From CAIWHR01 sp963846855 (lineage in GTDB: Bacteria; Pseudomonadota; Gammaproteobacteria; Burkholderiales; Casimicrobiaceae), in contig CAWJXK010000007.1 of assembly GCA_963846855.1 (NCBI GenBank), positions 124,001 to 188,000 on the forward strand: a stretch of DNA of 64,000 nucleotides, given 5' to 3'. The position numbers were made by a program, and so were the translations under genes. Under the pieces are notes generated by a model. It was given only the letters and a program-made list of their open reading frames with translations, did no database searches and was not told the origin of the DNA. Below are positions 26,618-35,609 of this stretch, in pieces; the first letter of the stretch is position 1; each line of letters starts with the position of its first letter.

Positions 26618-27097
26618 GTGGCAAAAGCGGATGCAGCGAAGGGCGAGGCAGGCGGGGACCCCGCGGTGTTTCGCGGCGTCACGCACCTGGCGCTCGACGC
26701 CAAGGGGCGGCTCGCCGTGCCGGCGCGGCATCGCGATGCGCTGCCGGCGCTGGTGCTGACCGCCGACCCGTCGCGCTGCCTGCTCGTCTATCCGCGCGCC
26801 GCGTGGGAGCCGATCCAGGCGCGCCTCATGGCGCTCTCGTCGTTCGATCCGCAGATACGCGCGCTGCAGCGCCTCCTCGTCGGCCACGCCGACGACGTCG
26901 AGATGGACGGCGCCGGCCGCATTCTCGTGCCGCCGGCGTTGCGCCAGTACGCGGGACTCGACCACCACGTCGTATTGGTCGGGCAGGGCAACAAGTTCGA
27001 GCTGTGGGACGAAGCGCGCTGGCTGGACGCGACGGCGCGCGCGCCCGCGTTCCCGGCCGGAGCGCTGCCGCCCGAGCTGGACGGCTTCTCGCTCTGA
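26618..27097 (+). CDS. mraZ: transcriptional regulator MraZ
   Basis: A 159-residue MraZ with two SpoVT/AbrB-like swapped-hairpin modules: FRGVTHLALDAKGRLAVPAR (about residues 18-37) and VEMDGAGRILVPPALRQYAG (about 95-114). MraZ forms a ring and represses the dcw operon through TGGGN boxes. The GTG at 26618 is chosen because it has a strong GGAGGAG site 8 nt upstream. The usual family start is VFRGV, here a GTG at 26666, so residues 1-16 may be an extension or the shorter start may be correct. It is followed immediately by rsmH (TGATG). Confidence 0.9.
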   Translation: MAKADAAKGEAGGDPAVFRGVTHLALDAKGRLAVPARHRDALPALVLTADPSRCLLVYPRAAWEPIQARLMALSSFDPQIRALQRLLVGHADDVEMDGAGRILVPPALRQYAGLDHHVVLVGQGNKFELWDEARWLDATARAPAFPAGALPPELDGFSL

Positions 27098-28059
27098 TGG
27101 CCGATGGCAAACACGTCCCCGTACTTCTCGAAGAGGCCGTGGCGGCGCTGGCGGTCCGGCCCGGCGGCATCTACGTCGACGCGACCTTCGGCCGCGGCGG
27201 ACACGCGCGGAGAATCCTCGCCGGGATGCGCGGCAGCGGACGCCTCGTCGCGCTCGACCGCGATCCCGATGCCGAGCGCGCCGCGCTCGGCATCGACGAC
27301 CCCTGCTTCACGTTCCGCCGCGCCTGGTTCTCGGAGCTTCCCGAGACGCTCGCGGAGCTCGGCATCGCGCGCATCGACGGCGCGCTGCTCGACCTCGGCA
27401 TCTCTTCGCCGCAGATCGACGACGCGGAGCGCGGCTTTTCGCTGCGCGCCGACGGACCGCTCGACATGCGGATGGATCCCACGCGCGGCGAATCCGCTGC
27501 GGCGTTCCTCGCGCGTGCCGAAGCGCGCGAACTGACGGAGGTCATACGCGACTATGGTGAAGAACGGTTTGCTCAATCGATTGCAAGAGCGATTGTTGCG
27601 GCTCGCGCGAACGCACCCGTCGACCGGACGCGGCAGCTGGCCGAGATCGTGGCCAAAGCCGTCGGCGCGCGCACGCGGGGTGATTGGCGTCAGGATCCGG
27701 CCACGCGCACGTTCCAGGCTCTTAGGATTTTCGTCAATCGGGAACTCGAGGAGCTCACGCTGACCCTGCCGCGCATCGTGCCGTTGCTCGCCTCCGGAGC
27801 CCGCCTCGCGGTGATCAGCTTCCACTCGCTGGAAGACCGCATCGTGAAGCGCTTCATGGCGTCGTCCGCGCAGCCGTGGGGCGGCGATCCGGCGCTCGCG
27901 CGTCTCGCGATCGCCGAGCGCGAGCTGCCCGGCACGACGCTCGCGCGTGTCGGTCGCGCCATCCGCGCGTCCGACGACGAGGTGCGGCGCAATCCGCGCG
28001 CGCGGAGCGCGACGCTGCGCGTCGCCGAGCGCACGACGCACCCGCTTTCCGCCGGCTGA
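27097..28059 (+). CDS. rsmH: 16S rRNA m4C1402 methyltransferase RsmH
   Basis: A 320-residue SAM-dependent methyltransferase that N4-methylates C1402 of 16S rRNA. The N-terminus HVPVLLEEAVAAL is followed by the SAM loop VDATFGRGGHARRILAGM (about residues 27-44), ALDRDPDA, and DLGISSPQIDDAERGFSLRA. The C-terminal part has RTFQALRIFVNREL and ISFHSLEDRIVKRFM. All are RsmH (MraW) signatures, and length is normal. The ATG overlaps the mraZ stop by one base, so translation is coupled. Second gene of the dcw operon. Confidence 0.96.
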   Translation: MADGKHVPVLLEEAVAALAVRPGGIYVDATFGRGGHARRILAGMRGSGRLVALDRDPDAERAALGIDDPCFTFRRAWFSELPETLAELGIARIDGALLDLGISSPQIDDAERGFSLRADGPLDMRMDPTRGESAAAFLARAEARELTEVIRDYGEERFAQSIARAIVAARANAPVDRTRQLAEIVAKAVGARTRGDWRQDPATRTFQALRIFVNRELEELTLTLPRIVPLLASGARLAVISFHSLEDRIVKRFMASSAQPWGGDPALARLAIAERELPGTTLARVGRAIRASDDEVRRNPRARSATLRVAERTTHPLSAG

Positions 28060-28066
28060 CATCGCC

Positions 28067-28339
28067 ATGGTCCGCGTCAACCTCCTGCTGCTCGCCGTCC
28101 TGATCGGCTGCGCGCTGTCGCTCGTCACGTCGCGGCACCAGGAGCGCAAGCTCTTCGTCGACCTCGAGCACGAGCGGGCGCGCGCGCACGTGTACGACAC
28201 CGAATACGGCCAGCTGCAGCTCGAGCAGTCGACCTGGGCCATGCCGGCGCGGGTCGAGAAGATCGCGCGAAGCGAGCTCAAGATGCGCCTTCCGGAGCAC
28301 GGGCGCATCGCCCTCGTTCCCGCGGGAGAGCCGCGATGA
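28067..28339 (+). CDS. ftsL: cell division protein FtsL
   Basis: A 90-residue bitopic membrane protein. The single helix VNLLLLAVLIGCALSLVTSR (residues 4-23) is followed by a periplasmic coiled-coil region (HQERKLFVDLEHERARAHVY, YGQLQLEQSTWAMPARVEKI). FtsL joins FtsB and FtsQ and activates FtsW-FtsI septal synthesis. Sequence conservation of FtsL is low, so the position between rsmH and ftsI and the topology carry the assignment. It starts 7 nt after the rsmH stop and overlaps ftsI by 4 nt (ATGA). Confidence 0.9.
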   Translation: MVRVNLLLLAVLIGCALSLVTSRHQERKLFVDLEHERARAHVYDTEYGQLQLEQSTWAMPARVEKIARSELKMRLPEHGRIALVPAGEPR

Positions 28340-30069
28340 GAGCCGCGGCGCTGCAGCGCGGCCGGGCGACGCTCCCGGCGCTGCCTCGGTTTCGCGCGCC
28401 GATCGTCTACGCGATCCTGACGCTGGGGCTCGCCGCGCTCGTCGGGCGCTCGCTGTGGCTGCAGCGCGTCGACAATCAGTTCCTGCAGGACCAGGGCAGC
28501 GCGCGCTACAGCCGCGAGATCGAGCTGCCGGCGCATCGCGGCCGCATTGTCGACCGGTCCGGCGAGCCGCTCGCGATCTCGACGCCGGTGAAATCGCTTT
28601 GGGCGTTCCCGGCGCATTTCGACGCGACGCCGGCGGCGCTCGCCGAGCTCGCCCGCGCGCTCGGCACGACGCCCAACGCGATTACCAAGCGCGTCGACGC
28701 GGCGGACGACTTCGTCTACCTGGCGAAGCAATTGCCGCCGGAGATCGCCGACCGCGCGATGGCGCTCGGCATCAAGGGGCTGCACGACCAGAACGAATAT
28801 CGCCGCTACTACCCGGCGGGCGAGACGATGAGCCACATCCTGGGCTTCACCGGCGATCACGACGTCGGTCAGGAAGGGATCGAGCTCGCGCAGCAGGACT
28901 GGCTCGGCGGGAAGCCCGGCAGCCGCCGCGTCATCGTCGACCGGCGCGGCGACGCGGTCGAGGACGTCGAGGCGATCCGCGCGCCGCAGGCGGGCCGCGA
29001 TCTCGCGCTGTCGATCGACACCCGCCTCCAGTACCTCGCGTTCCGCGAGCTCAAGGCCGCGGTCGAGGCGAACAAGGCGAAGGCCGGCGGGCTCGTGATC
29101 CTCGATATCGCGAGCGGCGAGATCCTGGCGCTCGCGAACTGGCCGACGTACAACCCGAACGCGCGCAACAAGGTCGCGCGGGACAAGATGCGCAACCGCG
29201 CGTTGACGGACGTGTTCGAGCCGGGGTCGACGCTGAAGCCCTTCACCATCGCGGCGGCGCTCGAATCCGGCAAGGTCAATCCGGACACGGTGATCCAGAC
29301 CGCACCGGGAACGCTGACGATCGGCTCGGCCACGATCCACGACGCGCACAAGAGCGGCGCGCTCACGGTCGAGCAGGTCATCCAGAAGTCGTCGAACGTC
29401 GGCGCCGCGAAGATCGCGCTGTCGCTGCCGCCGGAGACGATGTGGGAGATGTTCTCCAATTCGGGGTTCGGAACGCCGCCGAGGACGGGCTTTCCCGGTG
29501 AGGTCGCCGGCCGGCTGCGGCCGGCAAAATCGTGGCGCCCGATCGAACAGGCGACGATGGCCTACGGACACGGCATCTCGGTCAACCTTGTCCAGCTCGC
29601 CCGCGCGTACACGATCTTCGCGACCGGCGGCGAACTGAAGCCCGTGACGCTGTTCAAAACGAGTGGTGCGGTCGCCGGACGTCCGGTGCTGCGGCCGGAG
29701 ATCGCGACGGAAGTGCGCCGGATGCTCGAGATGGCGGTGAGTCCGGGAGGCACCGCGCCGAAGGCGCAGATGCCGGGCTACCGCGTCGCCGGGAAGACCG
29801 GCACCGCGCACAAGTCCGACGGACGCGGCTACACGGATAAGTACGTCTCGTCGTTCGTCGGCTTCGCCCCCGCATCCGCGCCGCGGCTCGTCGTCGCGGT
29901 GATGCTCGATGAGCCCGGCACCGGCGTCTATTACGGCGGCGATGTCGCCGCGCCCGTGTTCTCGACGGTGACCGGCGCGGCGCTGCGCATGCTGGGCGTG
30001 CCGTTCGACGCGCCGACCGATGCGATCGTGCTGCCGCCTCCCGGCAGTGTCGCCGAGGAGGAAACCTGA
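28336..30069 (+). CDS. ftsI: peptidoglycan transpeptidase FtsI (PBP3)
   Basis: A 577-residue class B penicillin-binding protein, the septal transpeptidase. One N-terminal helix (APIVYAILTLGLAALVGRSL) is followed by the pedestal domain (RGRIVDRSGEPLAISTPVKS). The transpeptidase domain has EPGSTLKPF (Ser298, Lys301), QKSSNVGAAK (the SxN motif, Ser352 to Asn354), and AGKTGTAHK (Lys487). The order and spacing are standard. The ATG at 28336 overlaps ftsL by 4 nt, and its stop overlaps the murE ATG by one base. This is the target of PBP3-selective beta-lactams such as aztreonam. Confidence 0.96.
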   Translation: MRAAALQRGRATLPALPRFRAPIVYAILTLGLAALVGRSLWLQRVDNQFLQDQGSARYSREIELPAHRGRIVDRSGEPLAISTPVKSLWAFPAHFDATPAALAELARALGTTPNAITKRVDAADDFVYLAKQLPPEIADRAMALGIKGLHDQNEYRRYYPAGETMSHILGFTGDHDVGQEGIELAQQDWLGGKPGSRRVIVDRRGDAVEDVEAIRAPQAGRDLALSIDTRLQYLAFRELKAAVEANKAKAGGLVILDIASGEILALANWPTYNPNARNKVARDKMRNRALTDVFEPGSTLKPFTIAAALESGKVNPDTVIQTAPGTLTIGSATIHDAHKSGALTVEQVIQKSSNVGAAKIALSLPPETMWEMFSNSGFGTPPRTGFPGEVAGRLRPAKSWRPIEQATMAYGHGISVNLVQLARAYTIFATGGELKPVTLFKTSGAVAGRPVLRPEIATEVRRMLEMAVSPGGTAPKAQMPGYRVAGKTGTAHKSDGRGYTDKYVSSFVGFAPASAPRLVVAVMLDEPGTGVYYGGDVAAPVFSTVTGAALRMLGVPFDAPTDAIVLPPPGSVAEEET

Positions 30070-31559
30070 TGGCCGCGGTCACGATGAATGACGGGCTCGG
30101 CGTGGACGTCCCGGCGCTGCTCTCGCGCCTCAACGCGCGCCCGCGCCGCATCACCGCCGACAGCCGCCAGGTGGAGCCGGGCGACGCGTTCGCCGCGTTT
30201 CCCGGCGTCCATTCCGACGGCCGTCAGTTCATCGCCGATGCGATCGCGCGCGGCGCGGGCTCGGTGCTGTGGGAGGCGGCGGGCTTCCCGTGGAACGATG
30301 AATGGACGATCGCCAACCAGCCGGTGCCCAATCTGCAGATGAAGCTCGGCGTGATCGCCGATTTCATCTACGGCAGCCCGACGCAGGCGATGTGGGTCAT
30401 CGGCGTCACCGGCACCAACGGCAAGACGTCGTGCTCGCACTGGATCGCCGAGTCGCTCGACCGCTGCGGGCAGAGGAGCGCTGTCGTCGGCACGCTGGGC
30501 AACGGCCTCGTCGGCGCGTACGAGCCCACGCTGCACACCACGCCCGACGCGGCGCGGCTGCACGAGCTCCTCGCGAAGTACAAGGCAGCAGGCGCGCTTA
30601 CGGTCGCGCTGGAGGTCTCGTCGCACGGGCTCGAGCAGGGGCGAGTCAACGGCGTCGGATTCGACATCGCGCTCTTCACCAATCTCACGCGCGATCACCT
30701 CGACTATCACGGCACCATGGCGGCCTACGGCGCGGCCAAGGCCAAGCTCTTCCACTGGCGCGGGCTGCACGCGCGCGTCATCAACGTCGACGACGCGTTC
30801 GGCCAGAGTCTCGCCGACGACGCCCGCGCGCATGGCCGCAAGGTGCTGACCTACGGGCTCGCCAACGCCGACGTCGCCGCAACGGCGATCTCCAACACCG
30901 CGCGCGGCATCGAGCTGTCGGTCGCGACGCCGTGGGGACGCGGCGACGTCGCGACCACGGTGTTCGGGACGTTCAACGCTTCCAACCTGCTCGCCTGTCT
31001 CAGTGTCCTGCTGGTGAGTGAAGTGGGGCTCGCCGACGCACTCGAGGCGCTTTCGCACGTCAAGGCGCCGCCGGGACGGATGCAGCAGCTGGGCGGCGGC
31101 GAGCTGCCGCTCGTGATCGTCGACTACGCCCACACGCCCGATGCGCTCGAAAAGGTGCTGACGTCGCTGCGGCCGGGCGTGCCCAAGGGCGCCGATCTCA
31201 TCTGCGTGTTCGGCTGTGGCGGCGACCGCGATCCCGGCAAGAGACCGGAGATGGGTCACGTTGCGGGCGAGCTCGCCGACCGCGTCATCGTGACCACGGA
31301 CAACCCGCGCGGCGAGGATCCGTCGGCCATCGCGAGCGGCATCGTGCGCGGCGTGCGCGAAACGGCGAATCGGCGCTGGACCGTCGACCTCGACCGCGCG
31401 ACGGCGATCGGCGGCGCAATTTCCGGCGCGAAGCAGGGAGACGTCGTGTTGATCGCGGGCAAGGGCCACGAGGACTACCAGGAAGTGGCCGGCGTGCGCA
31501 CGCACTTCTCCGACATCGAGACCGCCCTCGCGGCGCTCGCGCGCCGGCGCAACGCATGA
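30069..31559 (+). CDS. murE: UDP-MurNAc-L-Ala-D-Glu:meso-DAP ligase MurE
   Basis: A 496-residue Mur ligase adding the third stem residue. The ATP loop is VIGVTGTNGKTS (residues 110-121), the carbamylated-Lys region lies near HWRGLHARVINVDD, and VDYAHTPDALEKVL marks the central/C-terminal junction. The substrate motif TDNPRGEDP (near residue 411) is the DNPR form that selects meso-diaminopimelate rather than L-lysine, as expected for a Gram-negative. KGHEDYQE closes the domain. Its ATG is at 30069, overlapping ftsI by one base. murF overlaps its 3' end by 4 nt. Confidence 0.96.
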   Translation: MAAVTMNDGLGVDVPALLSRLNARPRRITADSRQVEPGDAFAAFPGVHSDGRQFIADAIARGAGSVLWEAAGFPWNDEWTIANQPVPNLQMKLGVIADFIYGSPTQAMWVIGVTGTNGKTSCSHWIAESLDRCGQRSAVVGTLGNGLVGAYEPTLHTTPDAARLHELLAKYKAAGALTVALEVSSHGLEQGRVNGVGFDIALFTNLTRDHLDYHGTMAAYGAAKAKLFHWRGLHARVINVDDAFGQSLADDARAHGRKVLTYGLANADVAATAISNTARGIELSVATPWGRGDVATTVFGTFNASNLLACLSVLLVSEVGLADALEALSHVKAPPGRMQQLGGGELPLVIVDYAHTPDALEKVLTSLRPGVPKGADLICVFGCGGDRDPGKRPEMGHVAGELADRVIVTTDNPRGEDPSAIASGIVRGVRETANRRWTVDLDRATAIGGAISGAKQGDVVLIAGKGHEDYQEVAGVRTHFSDIETALAALARRRNA

Positions 31560-33091
31560 TGGACACGGCCAGCGCAGCGCGCGCCGTCTCCGGGCGCATC
31601 GTCGGCGATTCGGTGCGCTTCGCGCGCGTCACCACCGACACCCGCGCGCTGCAGGCGGGCGATCTCTTCGTCGCGCTGCGCGGCGAGCGCTTCGACGGCC
31701 ACGATTTTGTCGCGGTGGCATTCGAGCGCGGCGCCACCGCGGCATTGGTTGGCGCCGACCGCGCCGACGGCATCAAAGGCAACCTCGTCGTCGCCCCCGA
31801 TCCGCAGGCCGCGCTGGGCGCGCTGGCCGCGCACTGGCGGAGGCAGTTCGCGATTCCGGTCATCGTCATCGTCGGCAGCAACGGCAAGACGACCGTGAAG
31901 GAAATGCTCGCGGCCATCCTACGCGCGCATTTCGGCGACGCCGCCGTGCTCGCGACGCAAGGCAATCTCAACAACGCGATCGGCCTGCCGATGACGCTGC
32001 TGCGCCTGCGCGCCTCGCATCGCGTCGCGGCGATCGAGCTCGGCATGAATCATCGCGGCGAGACGGCCGTGCTGGCGGCGATCGCGCAGCCAACCGTCGC
32101 GCTCGTCAACAATGCGCAGCGCGAGCATCAGGAATTCATGAGCACGGTGGCGGAGGTCGCCTCCGAGCATGCGGACCTCGTGCGCGCGCTGCCGGAACAC
32201 GGGATCGCCGTGCTCAACGCCGACGACGCGCATGTCGACGCGTGGCGCGCCGCCGCGGGCGAGAGAAAGGCAGTGAGCGTCATCGAGTTTGGCGTGGAGC
32301 GTCCGGCCGCCGTGCGCGGACGCTACGCGCCGGATGCCGACGGCATCGCCCTCGAAATCTCCACGGCCGGCGGCGACATCAACGTCTCGCTTGCTGCGCG
32401 CGGACGGCACAACGTCGCCAACGCGCTGGCCGCGGCGACGGCCGCGCTCGCCGTCGGCGCTTCGCTTGCCGCCGTCGCGCAGGGACTGCAGGCATTCCGT
32501 CCGGTCGCTGGGCGGCTCGCGGCGCTGCGCGCGGCAAACGGCGCCTCGATCATCGACGACACGTACAACGCCAACCCGGATTCGGTGCGCGCCGCCATCG
32601 ACGTGCTGGCGGCGGCGCCGGCGCCGCGCTGGCTGGTGCTGGGCGACATGGGTGAGGTCGGCGCGGGCGGCCCGAAATACCACCGCGAGGTCGGCGCGTA
32701 CGCGCGCTCCGCGCGCATCGAGCGGCTGCTGACCGCGGGCACCCTCGCGGCCGAGGCCGCGGCGGCCTTCGGCGAGGGCGGCGCGCACTTCGACTCGGTC
32801 GAGGCGCTCGCGCGCGACGTCGCGCGCACCGCGCCGGCCAACGCGACCCTGCTCATCAAGGGCTCGCGATTCATGCGGATGGAGCGCGTCGTCAACGCGC
32901 TCGCCGGCGATACGCCCCCCCCGAAGCATGCTTCGCATGCCTCCCCCCAAGGGGGCCGCCGTCCTCGGGACGGCCCGTTGGACGGCGATACGCCCCCCCC
33001 GAAGCATGCTTCGCATGCCTCCCCCCAAGGGGGCCGCCGTCCTCGGGACGGCCCGTTGGACGGCGATGACGATCCGGAAGGAGCGCACTGA
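31556..33091 (+). CDS. murF: UDP-MurNAc-tripeptide:D-Ala-D-Ala ligase MurF, with repeat-encoded tail
   Basis: A 511-residue Mur ligase that adds D-Ala-D-Ala. It shows VTTDTRALQAGDLFVALRGE, the ATP loop GSNGKTTVKEM (107-117), AIELGMNHRGE, IDDTYNANPDSVRAAID and GSRFMRMERVVNALAG. The family normally ends near that last segment (about residue 450). Here 60 extra residues follow, encoded mainly by two in-frame copies of a 78-bp repeat (GDTPPPKHASHASPQGG and on). The core is intact, so the enzyme is probably active. The stop TGA overlaps the mraY ATG, and the GGAAGGAG site for mraY lies just past the repeats. Confidence 0.95.
   Translation: MMDTASAARAVSGRIVGDSVRFARVTTDTRALQAGDLFVALRGERFDGHDFVAVAFERGATAALVGADRADGIKGNLVVAPDPQAALGALAAHWRRQFAIPVIVIVGSNGKTTVKEMLAAILRAHFGDAAVLATQGNLNNAIGLPMTLLRLRASHRVAAIELGMNHRGETAVLAAIAQPTVALVNNAQREHQEFMSTVAEVASEHADLVRALPEHGIAVLNADDAHVDAWRAAAGERKAVSVIEFGVERPAAVRGRYAPDADGIALEISTAGGDINVSLAARGRHNVANALAAATAALAVGASLAAVAQGLQAFRPVAGRLAALRAANGASIIDDTYNANPDSVRAAIDVLAAAPAPRWLVLGDMGEVGAGGPKYHREVGAYARSARIERLLTAGTLAAEAAAAFGEGGAHFDSVEALARDVARTAPANATLLIKGSRFMRMERVVNALAGDTPPPKHASHASPQGGRRPRDGPLDGDTPPPKHASHASPQGGRRPRDGPLDGDDDPEGAH
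32906..33061. repeat. two 78-bp in-frame palindromic repeats in the 3' end of murF
   Basis: Copies at 32906-32983 and 32984-33061 look identical. A further partial copy (GGCGAT) begins at 33062. Each contains the palindrome GAAGCATGCTTC, CCCCCC-AA-GGGGG, and a hairpin GCCGTCC-TCG-GGACGGC. The unit is 26 codons, so reading frame is kept. This resembles the palindromic elements that are common between genes in Burkholderiales-type genomes; being inside an essential gene is unusual. Confidence 0.9.
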
Positions 33092-34242
33092 TGCTGCTCT
33101 GGATGGCCGATCTCCTCGCGAAGGACGTGCGCACCTTCAACGTGTTCGGCTATATCACGCTGCGCGCCGTGCTGGCCTGCATGACGGCGCTCTTCATCTC
33201 CTTCATCGTCGGCCCGCGGATGATCGGCTGGCTGTCGCGGATGAAGATCGGCCAGGCGGTGCGCGACGACGGCCCGCAGACGCACCTCGTCAAGGCCGGG
33301 ACGCCGACGATGGGTGGCGCGCTGATCTTGGTTTCCATCGCGGTGACGACGCTGCTGTGGGGCGATCTCGCCAATCGCTTCGTCTGGGTCGTGCTGCTGG
33401 TCACGCTGGGATTTGGCGCGATCGGCTGGGTCGACGACTACCGCAAGGTCGTCCACCACAATCCGAAGGGGCTGTCGGCGCGCGACAAGATCCTGTGGCA
33501 GTCGCTGATCGGGCTCGTCGCCGCGTTCTACCTTGCCTTCGCCGTGTCCGCTCCGGAAAACGTCACGCCGCAGCGCGTGTTCGTCGAATGGATGCAAAGC
33601 GGCTTCAACGTAAGCGTGTCGCCGAAGACCGACCTCATCGTCCCGTTCTTCAAGTCGGTGTCCTATCCGCTCGGCATCTGGGGCTTCATCGCGTTGAGCT
33701 ATTGCGTGATCGTCGGCACCAGCAATGCGGTGAACCTCACCGACGGCCTCGACGGTCTCGCCATCATGCCGACCGTGATGATCGGCTCGGCGCTCGGCAT
33801 CTTCGCCTACGTGAGCGGCAACGCGATCTTCGCGCGTTACCTGCAGTTTCCGCTGATTCCGGGAGCCGGCGAGCTCGCCGTGATCTGCGGGGCGCTTGCC
33901 GGCGCGGGACTGGGATTCCTGTGGTTCAACGCGTATCCCGCGGAAGTGTTCATGGGCGACGTCGGCGCGCTCTCGCTCGGCGCGGCGCTCGGGACGATGG
34001 CCGTCATCGTCCGGCAGGAGATCCTGCTCTTCATCATGGGCGGCGTGTTCGTCGTCGAGACGCTCTCGGTGGTCGTCCAGGTGGCGTCGTTCAAGCTGAC
34101 CGGCAAGCGCGTGTTCCGGATGGCGCCGATCCATCATCACTACGAGCTCAAGGGGTGGAAGGAGAATCAGGTCGTCGTTCGCTTCTGGATCATCACGATG
34201 CTGCTTGTCCTGTTCGGACTATCCACGCTGAAGTTGAGATGA
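33091..34242 (+). CDS. mraY: phospho-MurNAc-pentapeptide translocase MraY
   Basis: A 383-residue membrane enzyme that transfers phospho-MurNAc-pentapeptide to undecaprenyl phosphate, making lipid I. About ten hydrophobic helices are visible. Signatures are VKAGTPTMGGALILVSI, GWVDDYRKVVHHNPKGLSAR (catalytic Asp-Asp), GTSNAVNLTDGLDGLAIMPT, and MAPIHHHYELKGW near the C-terminus. Length is normal (E. coli 360). The ATG overlaps the murF stop by one base. The murD ATG overlaps its stop (ATGA). It has its own GGAAGGAG site located at the end of murF. Confidence 0.97.
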   Translation: MLLWMADLLAKDVRTFNVFGYITLRAVLACMTALFISFIVGPRMIGWLSRMKIGQAVRDDGPQTHLVKAGTPTMGGALILVSIAVTTLLWGDLANRFVWVVLLVTLGFGAIGWVDDYRKVVHHNPKGLSARDKILWQSLIGLVAAFYLAFAVSAPENVTPQRVFVEWMQSGFNVSVSPKTDLIVPFFKSVSYPLGIWGFIALSYCVIVGTSNAVNLTDGLDGLAIMPTVMIGSALGIFAYVSGNAIFARYLQFPLIPGAGELAVICGALAGAGLGFLWFNAYPAEVFMGDVGALSLGAALGTMAVIVRQEILLFIMGGVFVVETLSVVVQVASFKLTGKRVFRMAPIHHHYELKGWKENQVVVRFWIITMLLVLFGLSTLKLR

Positions 34243-35609
34243 GCTACGAAGGACGCAATGCCGTCGTCGTCGGGCTCGGGCTCACCGGGTTCTCGCTGAC
34301 GCGCTACCTCGTGCGCCAGGGCGCGTCGGTGCGCGTCGTCGATACGCGGGCCACGCCGCCTTTCGCGCCACGCCTGACGACGCTGTTGCCGCAGATTCCG
34401 CTCGCGACCGGCGAATTCACCGACGCGACCTTCGCCGGCGCGGACCTCATCGCGATCAGCCCGGGCGTGCCTGTCGCGTCGACGGCCATCGCGAACGCGG
34501 TTGCGCGCGGCGCCGAGATCGTCGGCGACATCGAGCTTTTCGCGCGCGCGCTTCCACCCGGGCAGAGGGTTATCGCGATCACCGGCTCGAACGGCAAGAC
34601 GACGGTTACCGCGCTCACGAGCGCGCTGTGTCGTTCCGCCGGGCTGTCGACGATCGTCGCCGGCAACATCGGCGTGGCGGTGCTGGAAGCGCTGCCCGAC
34701 GACGCCCGCTGGCCGGACATCTTCGTGCTCGAGCTCTCCAGCTTCCAGCTCGAGACGACGAGCTCGCTCGCGCCCGTCGCCGCGACCGTGCTCAACGTCA
34801 CCGAGAATCACCTCGACCGATATGCCGGCATCGACGCCTACGCCGCCGCCAAGGCGCGCATCTTCGCCAACGGCGGCGTGCAGGTGCTGAACCGCGACGA
34901 TCCGCGCTCGCTCGCGATGCGCGTGCCGGGGCGGCTGGTGCAGACCTTCGGCGCCGGGGTGCCGGAAGCCGAAGGTGCGTGGGGGCTCGTCGACCGCGGC
35001 GCGGGCGAGGTCTGGCTGGCGCGCGGCGGCGCGCTGCTGCTGCCCGTGGCGGAGCTCCAGCTCGTCGGGCGCCACAACGCGCAGAACGCGCTCGCCGCGC
35101 TGGCGCTGGTGTCGGTGGTGGCGCCGATCAAGCGCGACGTGCTCTCCGAGCTCGCCCTGTTCGAAGGGCTGCCGCACCGGATGCAGCGGATCGTCGAATC
35201 GCGCGGCGTGCTCTTCATCAACGATTCGAAGGGCACGACGGTTGCAGCCACGCAGGCCGCACTCGACGGCCTCGCGCAGCCCGTCGTGCTGATCGCGGGC
35301 GGCGATGGCAAGGGACAGAATTTCGCGCCGCTCAAGGAATCCGTCGACCGTCATTGCAAGGCGGTGCTGCTGATCGGTCGGGACGCCGGAATCATCGGCG
35401 ACGCGCTCGCGGGCACGCGGGCGCCGATCGAGCACGCGGGGACACTCGACGTCGCGATCGAGCGCGCGGTGGCGATCGCCCGGCCCGGCGACGCGGTGAT
35501 GCTGTCGCCGGCCTGCGCGAGCCTCGACCAGTTCCAGAGCTACGTCGAGCGCGGGAACAGGTTCGTCGAGCGCGTGCGCGCGCTCGCCGAGGAGTCGGCG
35601 CATGCGTAG
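34239..35609 (+). CDS. murD: UDP-MurNAc-L-alanine:D-glutamate ligase MurD
   Basis: A 456-residue Mur ligase that adds D-Glu. The N-terminal Rossmann domain begins NAVVVGLGLTGFSLTRYLVR. The ATP loop is AITGSNGKTTVTALT (114-128), followed by ELSSFQLETTSSL and NVTENHLDRYAGID. The C-terminal domain has INDSKGTTVAATQAALDGL and LSPACASLDQFQSYVERGNR. It begins with an ATG at 34239, 4-nt overlap with mraY, and ends 8 nt into ftsW. Size and motif order are as expected. Confidence 0.96.
   Translation: MSYEGRNAVVVGLGLTGFSLTRYLVRQGASVRVVDTRATPPFAPRLTTLLPQIPLATGEFTDATFAGADLIAISPGVPVASTAIANAVARGAEIVGDIELFARALPPGQRVIAITGSNGKTTVTALTSALCRSAGLSTIVAGNIGVAVLEALPDDARWPDIFVLELSSFQLETTSSLAPVAATVLNVTENHLDRYAGIDAYAAAKARIFANGGVQVLNRDDPRSLAMRVPGRLVQTFGAGVPEAEGAWGLVDRGAGEVWLARGGALLLPVAELQLVGRHNAQNALAALALVSVVAPIKRDVLSELALFEGLPHRMQRIVESRGVLFINDSKGTTVAATQAALDGLAQPVVLIAGGDGKGQNFAPLKESVDRHCKAVLLIGRDAGIIGDALAGTRAPIEHAGTLDVAIERAVAIARPGDAVMLSPACASLDQFQSYVERGNRFVERVRALAEESAHA

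Noticed and set aside
32323..34140. Long reverse-strand open frame opposite murF and mraY
   Set aside because: Codon pattern and His/Arg-rich translation are the antisense of GC-rich genes; the plus-strand genes are certain.
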